This document shows, one piece after another, positions 54,522 to 61,947 of a stretch of DNA of 64,000 nucleotides; positions within the stretch are counted from its first letter, which is position 1, and every line of letters begins with the position of its first letter. This DNA comes from Eubacteriaceae bacterium. GTDB taxonomy: Bacteria; Bacillota; Clostridia; Lachnospirales; Lachnospiraceae. The position numbers and the translations under genes are program-made. Under the pieces are notes generated by a model. The model was not told where the DNA came from. It did not search any database and saw only the letters and a program-made list of their open reading frames with translations. The DNA is taken from the NCBI GenBank assembly GCA_910574915.1, contig CAJTCR010000006.1, forward strand, positions 62,001-126,000, given 5' to 3'.

Positions 54522-55451
54522 TTAAGCTGCCGGTTTAGCTGCCTTTGCTTCTTCTGGAATTTCAAATTCCTCTGCGGAATTGTAATCAGAGCAGGTCATC
54601 ACAACGTGCAGTTTGTTAAATTCCATAGATACGCCTTCTGCCTCTGCGCCCATAGCTTCGATCATGTTTGCCATAAGCTTGCTCATCAGGGAAGTCATAT
54701 CCATTTCGTATTTTACAGGGACAAGATCCGTTTCATCGATCCATAAGGTAATCGGCAGGTCGCCAAGGTCGTTAAACATAGTCTCTACCTGGGTCGTATC
54801 CATGCCAAGAGAACTCAGGGAATCCAGTGCGCCTGTGGACATTACGGTTTCTTTGAGGTCGTCGTCCTTGAGCGTACCAGTATACTTGCGGGCATTTTTT
54901 CCGTCGATCTGTTCTGTGCCTGCATCCTGGAACTCATAGCTGTCCTGCATATAGCCGGTCATATTGCTGGCAGCGTCATACTGTTCAATCTGTGCAAGTT
55001 CTACTTCCTGTGCCTGCCAGTTGGTACCATCGGAGATATAAAGGGTGCAGGTGCCGTCTTCTGCGGTATCTGCATACATCGTCATATTGCTGGTGCCTGA
55101 TTCACCGGCATCTACCGTCATATCCATTTTAAAGCGTGTCGGATCGTAAAAGCAGGTCATATCCATGGTATTGGCAGCCTTCATCGTCTGTGTCTCTCCG
55201 TCTGCGCTGATGGTCATTTCCATATCCATTACCATTTTGCCAGTCAGGCTGGAGATCTTTTCCGACTTCATTTTCTCCTGCGCAGCAGCAAACACGTCTA
55301 CATCCGTATTTTCTTTACTGCTGTCACCGTTGTCCTCTGCCGTCTGCTTTCCCGTATCCGCAGGCGCAGAATCCGCGCTGCCACAAGCGCTGACAGAAAA
55401 AGACATCGTAGCTGCTAAGAGCAGTGCCAGAAATTTGTTTTTTCTTTTCAT
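54522..55451 (-). CDS. Lipoprotein of unknown function (DUF6612-like)
   Basis: 309 residues. Signal peptide with lipobox FSVSACGSAD, then an acidic linker. The body has Met-rich beta repeats (GKMVMDMEMTISADGETQT, MDMTCFYDPTRFKMDMTVD) typical of LolA/LppX-like half-barrels that bind hydrophobic ligands. Anchored outside the membrane. Own promoter and terminator. Confidence 0.85.
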   Translation of the reverse strand: MKRKNKFLALLLAATMSFSVSACGSADSAPADTGKQTAEDNGDSSKENTDVDVFAAAQEKMKSEKISSLTGKMVMDMEMTISADGETQTMKAANTMDMTCFYDPTRFKMDMTVDAGESGTSNMTMYADTAEDGTCTLYISDGTNWQAQEVELAQIEQYDAASNMTGYMQDSYEFQDAGTEQIDGKNARKYTGTLKDDDLKETVMSTGALDSLSSLGMDTTQVETMFNDLGDLPITLWIDETDLVPVKYEMDMTSLMSKLMANMIEAMGAEAEGVSMEFNKLHVVMTCSDYNSAEEFEIPEEAKAAKPAA

Positions 55452-55503
55452 AAGTAAAGCCCTCTTTTCATAATAATATAAGATATTTTATCGCTCGACT
55501 TTT

Positions 55504-55532
55504 ATATTAGTACGTTTCGCAGTATTTGTCAA
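55504..55532 (-). promoter_or_regulatory. Promoter of the lipoprotein gene
   Basis: On the minus strand TTGACA (55527-55532), 17-bp spacer, TAATAT (55504-55509). Confidence 0.75.
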
Positions 55533-55578
55533 TCTTTTTACAGAAAGATATCATTATGAAAAGCACAGGCTGTATATG

Positions 55579-55782
55579 CTATTCCAAAGAGAGGATATCC
55601 TGTATCTGGCAGTTTAAATACAGGCAGATTTTTTCCAGTATATCAAAGCTGATCCTCGTTGTCCGGTTATGGTTTAAGTTCCGCAGCGTAGATGTGGAGA
55701 TCCCGGTATCCTTTGCCATCTGGTTCTGCGAGATCCCCTTGCTGTCAAGCACCTGGTTCAGTGTGATTTTCGTAATAAACAC
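55579..55782 (-). CDS. Small XRE-family HTH regulator
   Basis: 67 residues from a GTG at 55782 with GGAAATGAG in front; an ATG at 55839 would add a hydrophobic 19-residue leader and is less likely. ISQNQMAKDTGISTSTLRNL is the HTH, and ILEKICLYLNCQIQDILSL the last helices, as in YozG/Cro-like regulators. Confidence 0.8.
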   Translation of the reverse strand: MFITKITLNQVLDSKGISQNQMAKDTGISTSTLRNLNHNRTTRISFDILEKICLYLNCQIQDILSLE

Positions 55783-55996
55783 CTCATTTCCATATTTTTT
55801 CCATATTTTAAATCGTAACAAAAAGAACAGGAACAACATACAGTTTATCCATATAAATGTGTAATATTCATTATATATATGATTTTCAGTAACAATTCCT
55901 CCATTCCCAAAAGCTTCCCATGTTGCTGTTAACTGACATCATAAATCACAAAATCCAAGAGATACTAATGGAAACTAAGAAAGAAGGTATCAAATT

Positions 55997-56200
55997 ATGG
56001 ATTCTATCACTACAAAAGTGTATTATTATATGAAATCATTAGCAGACAAAAACGGATTCCTGCCAACACTCAGGCAGACCGCAGAAGAGCTAAAAGTAAC
56101 CGTGCACGAAGTAGAAGACGCAATCAGCAGGCTGCACGAATCGGGAAAAATTATGATTACCGATATTCCTGCAAAGAGCATTATTGAATTTGTAGATTGA
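55997..56200 (+). CDS. Small winged-helix DNA-binding protein
   Basis: 67 residues. LPTLRQTAEELKVTVHEVED with AISRLHESGKIMIT is like the LexA N-terminal or GntR-type winged helix. No sensor domain. Probably a small regulator; target unknown. Confidence 0.65.
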   Translation: MDSITTKVYYYMKSLADKNGFLPTLRQTAEELKVTVHEVEDAISRLHESGKIMITDIPAKSIIEFVD

Positions 56201-56417
56201 TTTAATTATGTTTTAAAAATGTATCCTGCCAGGCGGCAGGAGCGTTCTTAAGACAGGAACAATTTCATTTTGGAAAGGGGGCTGCCGTTTATATGCATTT
56301 TGTTTTTGCGGCAGTCCTTTTTCATATTCTGCATTGATTTCCTGCATTTCCGATACTATATTATTCATAAGATACAACAAAGCAACGCAGAACAGCACAT
56401 TGATCATTTAATAAGGC

Positions 56418-56446
56418 TTTACACCTTTTCTATAATCTGTTATGAT
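56418..56446 (+). promoter_or_regulatory. Promoter of the 61-residue protein gene
   Basis: TTTACA (56418-56423), 17-bp spacer, TATGAT (56441-56446), 50 bp before the start codon. Confidence 0.6.
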
Positions 56447-56496
56447 AAAACTATCAATAATTAATGTAGGTCATAGAAAAGAAAGCAGGTGATTAT

Positions 56497-56682
56497 ATGT
56501 CAGATAAAGAGTTGATGCAAAAGAATATTGAGGAATTTGCAAGATTACAAAAATATATGCTTTTAGTTGATGATAGAGAATCGGCGGTATATAAAGAGAT
56601 GAAAGGCAGATATACAGAATTGAAAGTTATTTTGACATCATCCGGCGTAAATCTCACAGAACTTGACAGAATCAAAGAATAA
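56497..56682 (+). CDS. Small protein of unknown function (61 residues)
   Basis: Good ribosome site (AAAGCAGGTG) and its own promoter and terminator support a real gene. Helical and charged (NIEEFARLQKYMLLVDDRES, YTELKVILTSSGVNLTELDR). Not recognised. Confidence 0.6.
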   Translation: MSDKELMQKNIEEFARLQKYMLLVDDRESAVYKEMKGRYTELKVILTSSGVNLTELDRIKE

Positions 56683-56705
56683 AACGGAACAGCGACCACC
56701 AAACC

Positions 56706-56749
56706 AAAGGTGTAAAGTCTTATTAAATTATCAAGGCTTACACCTTTTT
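56706..56749 (+). terminator. Intrinsic terminator of the 61-residue protein gene
   Basis: aaaggtgtaa / ttacaccttt stem followed by T residues. Part of the sequence (taaggctttacacctttt) also occurs upstream at 56412-56429. Confidence 0.7.
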
Positions 56750-56869
56750 AATTTATAAAACACAACAGAAAGTCAGAATAAGAAGAAAGCAGCGCAAAAA
56801 ATGAGGGGTAATATTGTATGAAACGGATAACCAAAATGCGAAAGGCAATTAGATAGGTATTCAAGTAAA

Positions 56870-57064
56870 GACAATGCATAAAATTAGAAAACTTATACAT
56901 TAACATTGTTACATAATGGCGTTAATCTTAGTATCGTGAAAGATATGTTGGGACATGCAGATGAATCTACAACTTTCAAGCATTATATTTATAATATTGA
57001 GAATAACGAGGAAACAGAGAAGAAAGTATTCAAAGTCAGACAAATGAAAAGCCAGAAACCCTGA
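56870..57064 (+). pseudogene. C-terminal remnant of a tyrosine recombinase (integrase)
   Basis: One frame reads TLTLLHNGVNLSIVKDMLGH then ADESTTFKHYIYN up to a stop at 57064. It contains the LGH box and catalytic Tyr of phage/ICE integrases, but nothing upstream codes for the rest, so only the last 60 or so residues survive. Confidence 0.75.
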
Positions 57065-57095
57065 ACTTTCAAAGCTTCCAGCCAATTAACGAGAA

Positions 57096-57125
57096 TGCGG
57101 AAGATGGGACTTGAACCCTATACAC
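57096..57125 (-). other. tRNA 3'-end fragment, probable att site
   Basis: On the minus strand the sequence reads gggttcaagtcccatcttcc gca: a T-arm (GGTTCAAGTCC) and 3' acceptor strand of a tRNA. No complete tRNA is present. Together with the integrase remnant 30 bp away it is most likely the attachment-site copy left by an integrated element. Confidence 0.55.
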
Positions 57126-57385
57126 TTTTCAGAAAGCTAATAAATATAAGGGTTTCAGAATGACTAAAGGAAAAGTGACCAAAAAAGTGACCATTGAGAA
57201 ATAAGCAGGAAAGGAGAATCTTGCACATATGTTTAGACATTACCATAAGTGTATTATTGATTATATTCTATGATTGATAATACGCTTATTATAGCGCCTA
57301 AAGATAATTAACAACAACATTGACAATATAGTCCCAGTCCATCCAAAAAGAATAAAATCCAAAAATCATTGGCATCTATAATCAA

Positions 57386-57431
57386 AAAGCAAGCAGCAGT
57401 ACATTAAAATTAGTGTACTGCTGCTTGCTTG
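57386..57431. terminator. Long perfect hairpin
   Basis: aagcaagcagcagtaca and its exact complement tgtactgctgcttgctt enclose a short AT loop. A run of T follows on the minus strand only, so it could be a minus-strand terminator or a recognition site of the integrated element. Confidence 0.5.
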
Positions 57432-57632
57432 AAAAAAATATCTAAATTAATCCAATCAGAATATATTCTAAAAATTAAGTGTAATTTTGTATATATTCTG
57501 ATAATTACAAGACCATAGTCATAAGTTGAAATCAATATAAATCTATACCATCTAAAGCAATCCAATACAATCTCACGCATACAAACCAAAAACCAACAAA
57601 ATAATATCACAAACGAAAGGAAGATAACATTA

Positions 57633-58079
57633 ATGCAGACAGCAGAAACAAATTACAAGCGCATCTATGGTCTTACAGTCAAACAGATTGCAGAACGGAT
57701 CATGCAGAGGGAAGACAATATTTACAGAATTGAAGTCGTTAGGGACGTCTTAGACAAATACTGTGAGGAATGTGCAAATGCGTTAATAGATGGTGAAAAA
57801 TTGAATATATCAGGCATAGGCACGCTAACACCAAAAATCCATGCTCCAGTAACAATGAATATTTTTGATGATGAAGACGAAAAGAGAATCCCGTATGTGA
57901 CAGTAAATTATCATCGTAATAATAAATTAAAGGACAAAATGAACAGCAGGTACAGAAAGAATATTGAGAATGGATTTGCTGGACTTAGTGAGAAATGTAT
58001 CTGTACAACACAACAGAGGAACACCCTGATTGAAAAAGGGGTTATGAAGGGAGAAATTGAGAATGCCGAAGAAGATTAA
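57633..58079 (+). CDS. HU/IHF-like DNA-binding protein
   Basis: 148 residues with a GAAAGGAAG site. VVRDVLDKYCEECANALIDG and EKLNISGIGTLTPKIHAPV match the HU/IHF fold (N-terminal helices, then the beta-arm), with an extra C-terminal 50 residues. Such proteins are frequent in phage and integrative elements. Overlaps the next gene by 17 bp. Confidence 0.7.
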   Translation: MQTAETNYKRIYGLTVKQIAERIMQREDNIYRIEVVRDVLDKYCEECANALIDGEKLNISGIGTLTPKIHAPVTMNIFDDEDEKRIPYVTVNYHRNNKLKDKMNSRYRKNIENGFAGLSEKCICTTQQRNTLIEKGVMKGEIENAEED

Positions 58080-58530
58080 TAACATGAATGATTTGCAAAA
58101 TGCTCTTATGCCTGCAATGACAAAAATGGTGGATATGATGGCGGAGAGAGTATACCAGACGTTAAATTATTTTCTGGATGAATTTTATAACGGATGGACA
58201 CCAGACAGCTATAGAAGGACATTTGCATTTCTGCGATCCGCTGTTAAAGTAGATGCAAAACCTTACAGGAATGGCGTACGTGCATCTGTGTACATAGATT
58301 ATGACTCTATGGACGATTATGTAAATGCAACTGGGTTCCAGGTAGCGCAGTGGGCGAATACAGGACTGCATGGAGGACTGGAAGTAACTCATAAACCGCA
58401 TGTGTGGAAAGATACAATAAATGAAACGATCAATAATGGCAGTCTGCTGGATATGGCTGTACAGTATTTAAGAAGCCAGGGGATAGCTGTGCAGGTGAAG
58501 AGTGTACAGGGTGAAGGAAGTGAGGAATAG
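58063..58530 (+). CDS. Phage-like protein of unknown function
   Basis: 155 residues from ATG 58063. LPAMTKMVDMMAERVYQTLN-like helix (LMPAMTKMVDMMAERVYQT), then RSAVKVDAKPYRNGVRASVY and IDYDSMDDYVNATGFQVAQW. The arrangement recalls small head-tail or neck proteins of phages, but homology is not certain. Co-translated with the HU-like gene. Confidence 0.55.
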   Translation: MPKKINNMNDLQNALMPAMTKMVDMMAERVYQTLNYFLDEFYNGWTPDSYRRTFAFLRSAVKVDAKPYRNGVRASVYIDYDSMDDYVNATGFQVAQWANTGLHGGLEVTHKPHVWKDTINETINNGSLLDMAVQYLRSQGIAVQVKSVQGEGSEE

Positions 58531-58972
58531 TTAATTTTAGGGTTGAAAAATCGACATGAGAATTTTTGGAGATTCACAGCGGATTTTTACACAGTGAAAA
58601 GATAAAATAGATAAGGTATAGAAAAAGGAATAAAGCAGGTACATATGAATTCTAATCATTCATTTTGGATGATATGAAACTTGCAGCATGAAAGTTTGAA
58701 TACGACATTATATAGAATTGAATATATAGGTGGGTAACGATTTGCTATACACCGTTATTTATTATGGAAGTGCTGCAAATTCTATTATTATTATTCAGAA
58801 TTATACTGACCACGAAATCGTGTCGAGTCATGGTAAAAGTTTTACTATCAGATAACAGCCTGAAATTTAGCTGTCAATATTCTTGACATCCGAAAAGTGC
58901 ATAGTATGCATATCTGAAAATTAAACACTTTAAAAGGTTTGCTTTTCATAGAGCGTAAAATTGTGCTGTACT

Positions 58973-59101
58973 ATTTTCAGCGGTTAGTCCGACTGGACGA
59001 AGCAGACCTTAAAAAAGGTTTGGTGAGATGATAACTGACTGACCAGATGTGGACAGTGAAATAACTGTTTGTATTGAATTTTCAGCGGTTAGCCCGAATG
59101 G
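58973..59101. repeat. Pair of 24-bp direct repeats
   Basis: attttcagcggttagtccga at 58973 and attttcagcggttagcccga at 59078 (each continues for 4 more bases); 2-3 mismatches, 105 bp apart. Function unknown. Confidence 0.6.
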
Positions 59102-59510
59102 GTGTGAATGATATATTTATTTCCACACTTTTTTGGAATCAGATATTATTTATAAGGATTCTTCCAATATTAAGAAAAACATATTTCCATTTAAAACAAA
59201 AAACCTTAAACCCTGCATCGGTTTTAAACTCAGCACTTATAAAGGGCTGAGTAAATCACACATAACCGTACGAAAAAGTTGCCCAACCGTGGTACAACTC
59301 TGTCAAAAAACATTGCATCAAAATACAGGTCTGTATACCAGGTATCTGTGAAGTTTTAAAATAATGCAATCATACCCCCGCTTGTGGGGGAGATCAATGT
59401 TTCCAGATTAGGAGATGCCATTAAATAAATTTTACGATCTTCAAAATATCATATCGCCAACATTCTGGTGAAAATCAATGAACAATAAAATATATAAAAT
59501 AATTTCAAGA

Positions 59511-59580
59511 TGTCGCCCAAAATGGACATATCTTATTTTAGGTGTGTCCAAAATGGATACGCCTTATTTCAGGGTGTCTA
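59511..59580. repeat. Iteron-like tandem repeat
   Basis: tgtcgcccaaaatggacata at 59511 and tgtccaaaatggatacgcct at 59545, each followed by ttattt and ggtg; a third tgtc begins at 59575. Unit about 31-34 bp. It precedes the NUMOD4-like gene by 110 bp and may be an operator or replication-type iteron. Confidence 0.5.
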
Positions 59581-59595
59581 TTTTTAAGACACCCT
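59571..59595 (+). terminator. Hairpin after the tandem repeat
   Basis: agggtgtc / gacaccct around a 9-nt AT loop, followed by cttta; a possible attenuator before the NUMOD4-like gene. Confidence 0.4.
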
Positions 59596-59688
59596 CTTTA
59601 GTATCCATAAATCTATGGATGCTGTCATATCAGCGGCTCCGATCCTGGGACTGCTGTCTAATAATCATATCGAAAGGAATATCAAATA

Positions 59689-60798
59689 ATGAATAAATCA
59701 AGCGAAGAAAAGAAAATACAATTTATTTTAGATGAGAATGGAAAGCTGGCAGAAATGCCGAAAGAAGATGCAGTCCCAGTAGAATATCCTATAAAGGTAC
59801 CCCTTAAAAATGCATTTGAGGTATTTGTACGTATCAAGGACACAGAAAACTACTGGATCAGCAATTATGGAAGATGTGTGAATAACCTGAACCATAAAGA
59901 TAAAAATACTTTTTATATGCATAAACAGGGAAATGTACATTTAACTATATTTGAAATTGAACGTTATGAGCGGACAATCACAAGAGGAAAGCGGAAAGGA
60001 GAGAAAGAGATTGAAGTGAACAGGTACAAGAGGGAAACCGCTCCTGATCTTCTGGTTGCTGAATCTTTTCTTGTACAGTATAAGGGGAGGGACAGGGTAT
60101 GGCATAAGGATGGTGATTTCGCTAACAACTGGTATAAAAACCTGATCTGTGTGTCTAAAAATGATTTTACGGAACTGAAAGCTGGCAGGATTACATTAGA
60201 GAGCCTTGGACTTGAACAGGAATATATAGAATATGAAAATAAAGCCAGTTTACATGCTTTTAAGATATATGACGGCATTCTGGCAAGGTGTAGGAGTAAG
60301 GAAGCAACGGAGTCCATACATAAATGCTACAATAAAACGGCTATGTGGGACGGATGGCTTAATGATCCGAAATCTTTTGTCAAGTGGTATCTGGAACATT
60401 ATTATGAATGCGGGGATGAAGAAATGGATGTAGACAAGGATTTATTTGGTGATGGTTCTGGTATGTACTATCCTGATTACTGCTGTATTTTGCCGAAGGG
60501 ATTAAACACCCTGCTTGCTAATAGTAAAAAACATTATAAGGAAGGAGAAACTCCAGGAAATACATTGCCGCTGGGTGTAAGGTATAACAGCAAAACTGGT
60601 AAATATTATGGGGAGATCACTTTCACTGGTGATGACAGGGCAAGACAGCTTTCTTATTGGGATACGCCAGAAGAAGCATTTGTAGAATATAAGGTAATGA
60701 AACAGGCTGATATTCTGACTGTGGCGGTAAAGTATAAGGAAAAGATACCTGATTATATATATAAGCAGTTGTTGAAAATTGAAGTAAAACCATATTAA
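59689..60798 (+). CDS. NUMOD4/HNH-AP2-like DNA-binding protein
   Basis: 369 residues. NUMOD4-type opening FEVFVRIKDTENYWISNYGR; the HNH-like box DRVWHKDGDFANNWYKNLIC; near the C-terminus an AP2-like module (LGVRYNSKTGKYYGEITF, YWDTPEEAFVEYK). This order is found in phage and element-borne homing-type endonucleases. The His-Asn pair of the box is present, but catalytic competence cannot be judged. Confidence 0.7.
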   Translation: MNKSSEEKKIQFILDENGKLAEMPKEDAVPVEYPIKVPLKNAFEVFVRIKDTENYWISNYGRCVNNLNHKDKNTFYMHKQGNVHLTIFEIERYERTITRGKRKGEKEIEVNRYKRETAPDLLVAESFLVQYKGRDRVWHKDGDFANNWYKNLICVSKNDFTELKAGRITLESLGLEQEYIEYENKASLHAFKIYDGILARCRSKEATESIHKCYNKTAMWDGWLNDPKSFVKWYLEHYYECGDEEMDVDKDLFGDGSGMYYPDYCCILPKGLNTLLANSKKHYKEGETPGNTLPLGVRYNSKTGKYYGEITFTGDDRARQLSYWDTPEEAFVEYKVMKQADILTVAVKYKEKIPDYIYKQLLKIEVKPY

Positions 60799-60829
60799 AA
60801 CAATAAATTAAAAAAGGAGTAAATACACT

Positions 60830-61414
60830 ATGAATACAAATAAAAATAATAGGAACAAAGAAATGCAGGAAAGATATGGACACTTGCTGGATAAATATGT
60901 AAATGCGGGCAGTCATCCAAATCTAGCATTTCATAAAGAAACAAGTGAATATATCAAAGATGTGGAGAATGGGAGATACGGACACTTACTGGATGATGTT
61001 TCCGAACCGTTACAGAAGATGCACGATAGCATGATTCGCCTGCAGAATGATGTATTTGAAAAAAGAAAGCGTAAAAATGAAGAAGAGGAACGCGCTGAAC
61101 TTATAGCAAAGGGAAGGATTCAGGTTGAAATGATCAATGAAAAGAAACATGCGGACAGGATAAATTCTTTTGCCAATGGGTTGATTGAGAGAAAGAAAGC
61201 AAAGATTGAAGCGGAGGCGGCACAGAGGGCAGAAGAAAAGCGCAGGGTGCGTGAAGAACAGGAACGCATAGAAAGATTCCGGCATTATACTGACAGCTTA
61301 AATAAGACAAGGGAAATAACAGCACGTGTAGAGGAAGTCATGGAGCGGAGAAAGAAACAGGAAGAAGAACATAACAGGCAGATGGAATGGTATAGAAACC
61401 AGAGGCGTGAATAA
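60830..61414 (+). CDS. Charged coiled-coil protein, unknown
   Basis: 194 residues with AAAAAGGAG in front. Two copies of an RYGHLLD motif (RYGHLLDKY near residue 15 and GRYGHLLDDVSEPLQ near residue 48) precede a long Lys/Glu/Arg coiled coil. Not recognised. Followed by a strong terminator. Confidence 0.6.
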   Translation: MNTNKNNRNKEMQERYGHLLDKYVNAGSHPNLAFHKETSEYIKDVENGRYGHLLDDVSEPLQKMHDSMIRLQNDVFEKRKRKNEEEERAELIAKGRIQVEMINEKKHADRINSFANGLIERKKAKIEAEAAQRAEEKRRVREEQERIERFRHYTDSLNKTREITARVEEVMERRKKQEEEHNRQMEWYRNQRRE

Positions 61415-61420
61415 TGGATT

Positions 61421-61465
61421 ATGGGGCATATCGGATAGAAATATCTGGTATGCCCCATTTTTTTA
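61421..61465 (+). terminator. Strong intrinsic terminator
   Basis: atggggcata / tatgccccat stem with about 18-nt loop and seven T. It isolates the following module as its own transcription unit. Confidence 0.9.
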
Positions 61466-61506
61466 CGGTTTTTGATTTGGATTTTGGATAGATTGTTTTT
61501 GTAGGC

Positions 61507-61535
61507 TTGAAATGGATATGTTTTGGTACTATAAT
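61507..61535 (+). promoter_or_regulatory. Promoter of the STAND NTPase module
   Basis: TTGAAA (61507-61512), 17-bp spacer, consensus TATAAT (61530-61535), 34 bp before the first start codon. One of the best promoters in the window. Confidence 0.8.
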
Positions 61536-61569
61536 TGTGATTATTATAGAATATTACAAGGATGGGTGA

Positions 61570-61935
61570 ATGATGATGAAAAATAAAAATATGACTATAA
61601 ATACAAATGGTGGAATTGTAAGTGTTGCAAATGATAACTCAAAAGTAAAGATTAAACAATATAATTATAATAATAGAGTGGATGCCAGTGAACTGGATAA
61701 TATCATAAAAGGAATTATGGAGAATTTGTCTGCTTTGAAAAAAGAGGATGCAGATGAAATTGTGGATGTTGTGGAAATGGCAAAAGAAGAACTTGCAAAA
61801 CCAGAACCAAAAGCAAGCAGGTTAAGAAATTGTGTGTCTTTGATTGCTCCAATGTTTACGATTGCTAATGGGATACCTACATTAGTAGAGAATTTGCAGA
61901 AATTGGTGGATTATATTACACCATATATTCGATAG
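61570..61935 (+). CDS. Small partner protein of the STAND NTPase, with shared ANDNS motif
   Basis: 121 residues; three consecutive ATG codons at the start. Residues 8-35 hold a Gly/Asn-rich motif, NTNGGIVSVANDNSKVKIK, very like NGGQVIIANDNSAVYAVQ at the start of the next protein. Then an acidic helical part (DADEIVDVVEMAKEEL) with a KPEPKASRLRN turn, and a hydrophobic C-terminal helix (LIAPMFTIANGIPTLVENL). It is 12 bp before the NTPase gene on one transcript. A shared terminal motif in a small protein plus NLR-like NTPase resembles effector-NLR pairs that signal by motif templating; here that is a hypothesis. Confidence 0.7.
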   Translation: MMMKNKNMTINTNGGIVSVANDNSKVKIKQYNYNNRVDASELDNIIKGIMENLSALKKEDADEIVDVVEMAKEELAKPEPKASRLRNCVSLIAPMFTIANGIPTLVENLQKLVDYITPYIR

Positions 61936-61947
61936 AGGGGATAGAGT

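Larger units (their letters stand above)
56683..57632. other. Region between small protein and HU-like gene
   Basis: About 950 bp with no intact gene: terminator, integrase remnant, tRNA-like fragment and the hairpin at 57386-57431. The rest is AT-rich without recognised features. Confidence 0.55.
58531..59688. other. 1.15-kb non-coding region with repeats
   Basis: No credible gene; two short frames (59133-59351, 59478-59696) lack ribosome sites and look accidental. It contains a promoter-like TTGACA-16-TATGCA at 58883-58910, a 24-bp direct repeat (attttcagcggttag...) at 58973-58996 and 59078-59101, a small ccccc/ggggg hairpin at 59374-59389, and the repeats at 59511-59580. Confidence 0.5.

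Noticed and set aside
57096..57125. Complete tRNA gene
   Set aside because: Only the T-arm and 3' acceptor strand are recognisable; anticodon and D arms are missing.
59374..59389. ccccc/ggggg hairpin resembling a CRISPR repeat
   Set aside because: Only one copy, no spacers or cas genes; a lone small hairpin.
59133..59696. Two short frames of 72 residues each
   Set aside because: No ribosome sites, no recognisable domain, and they overlap the repeat region.
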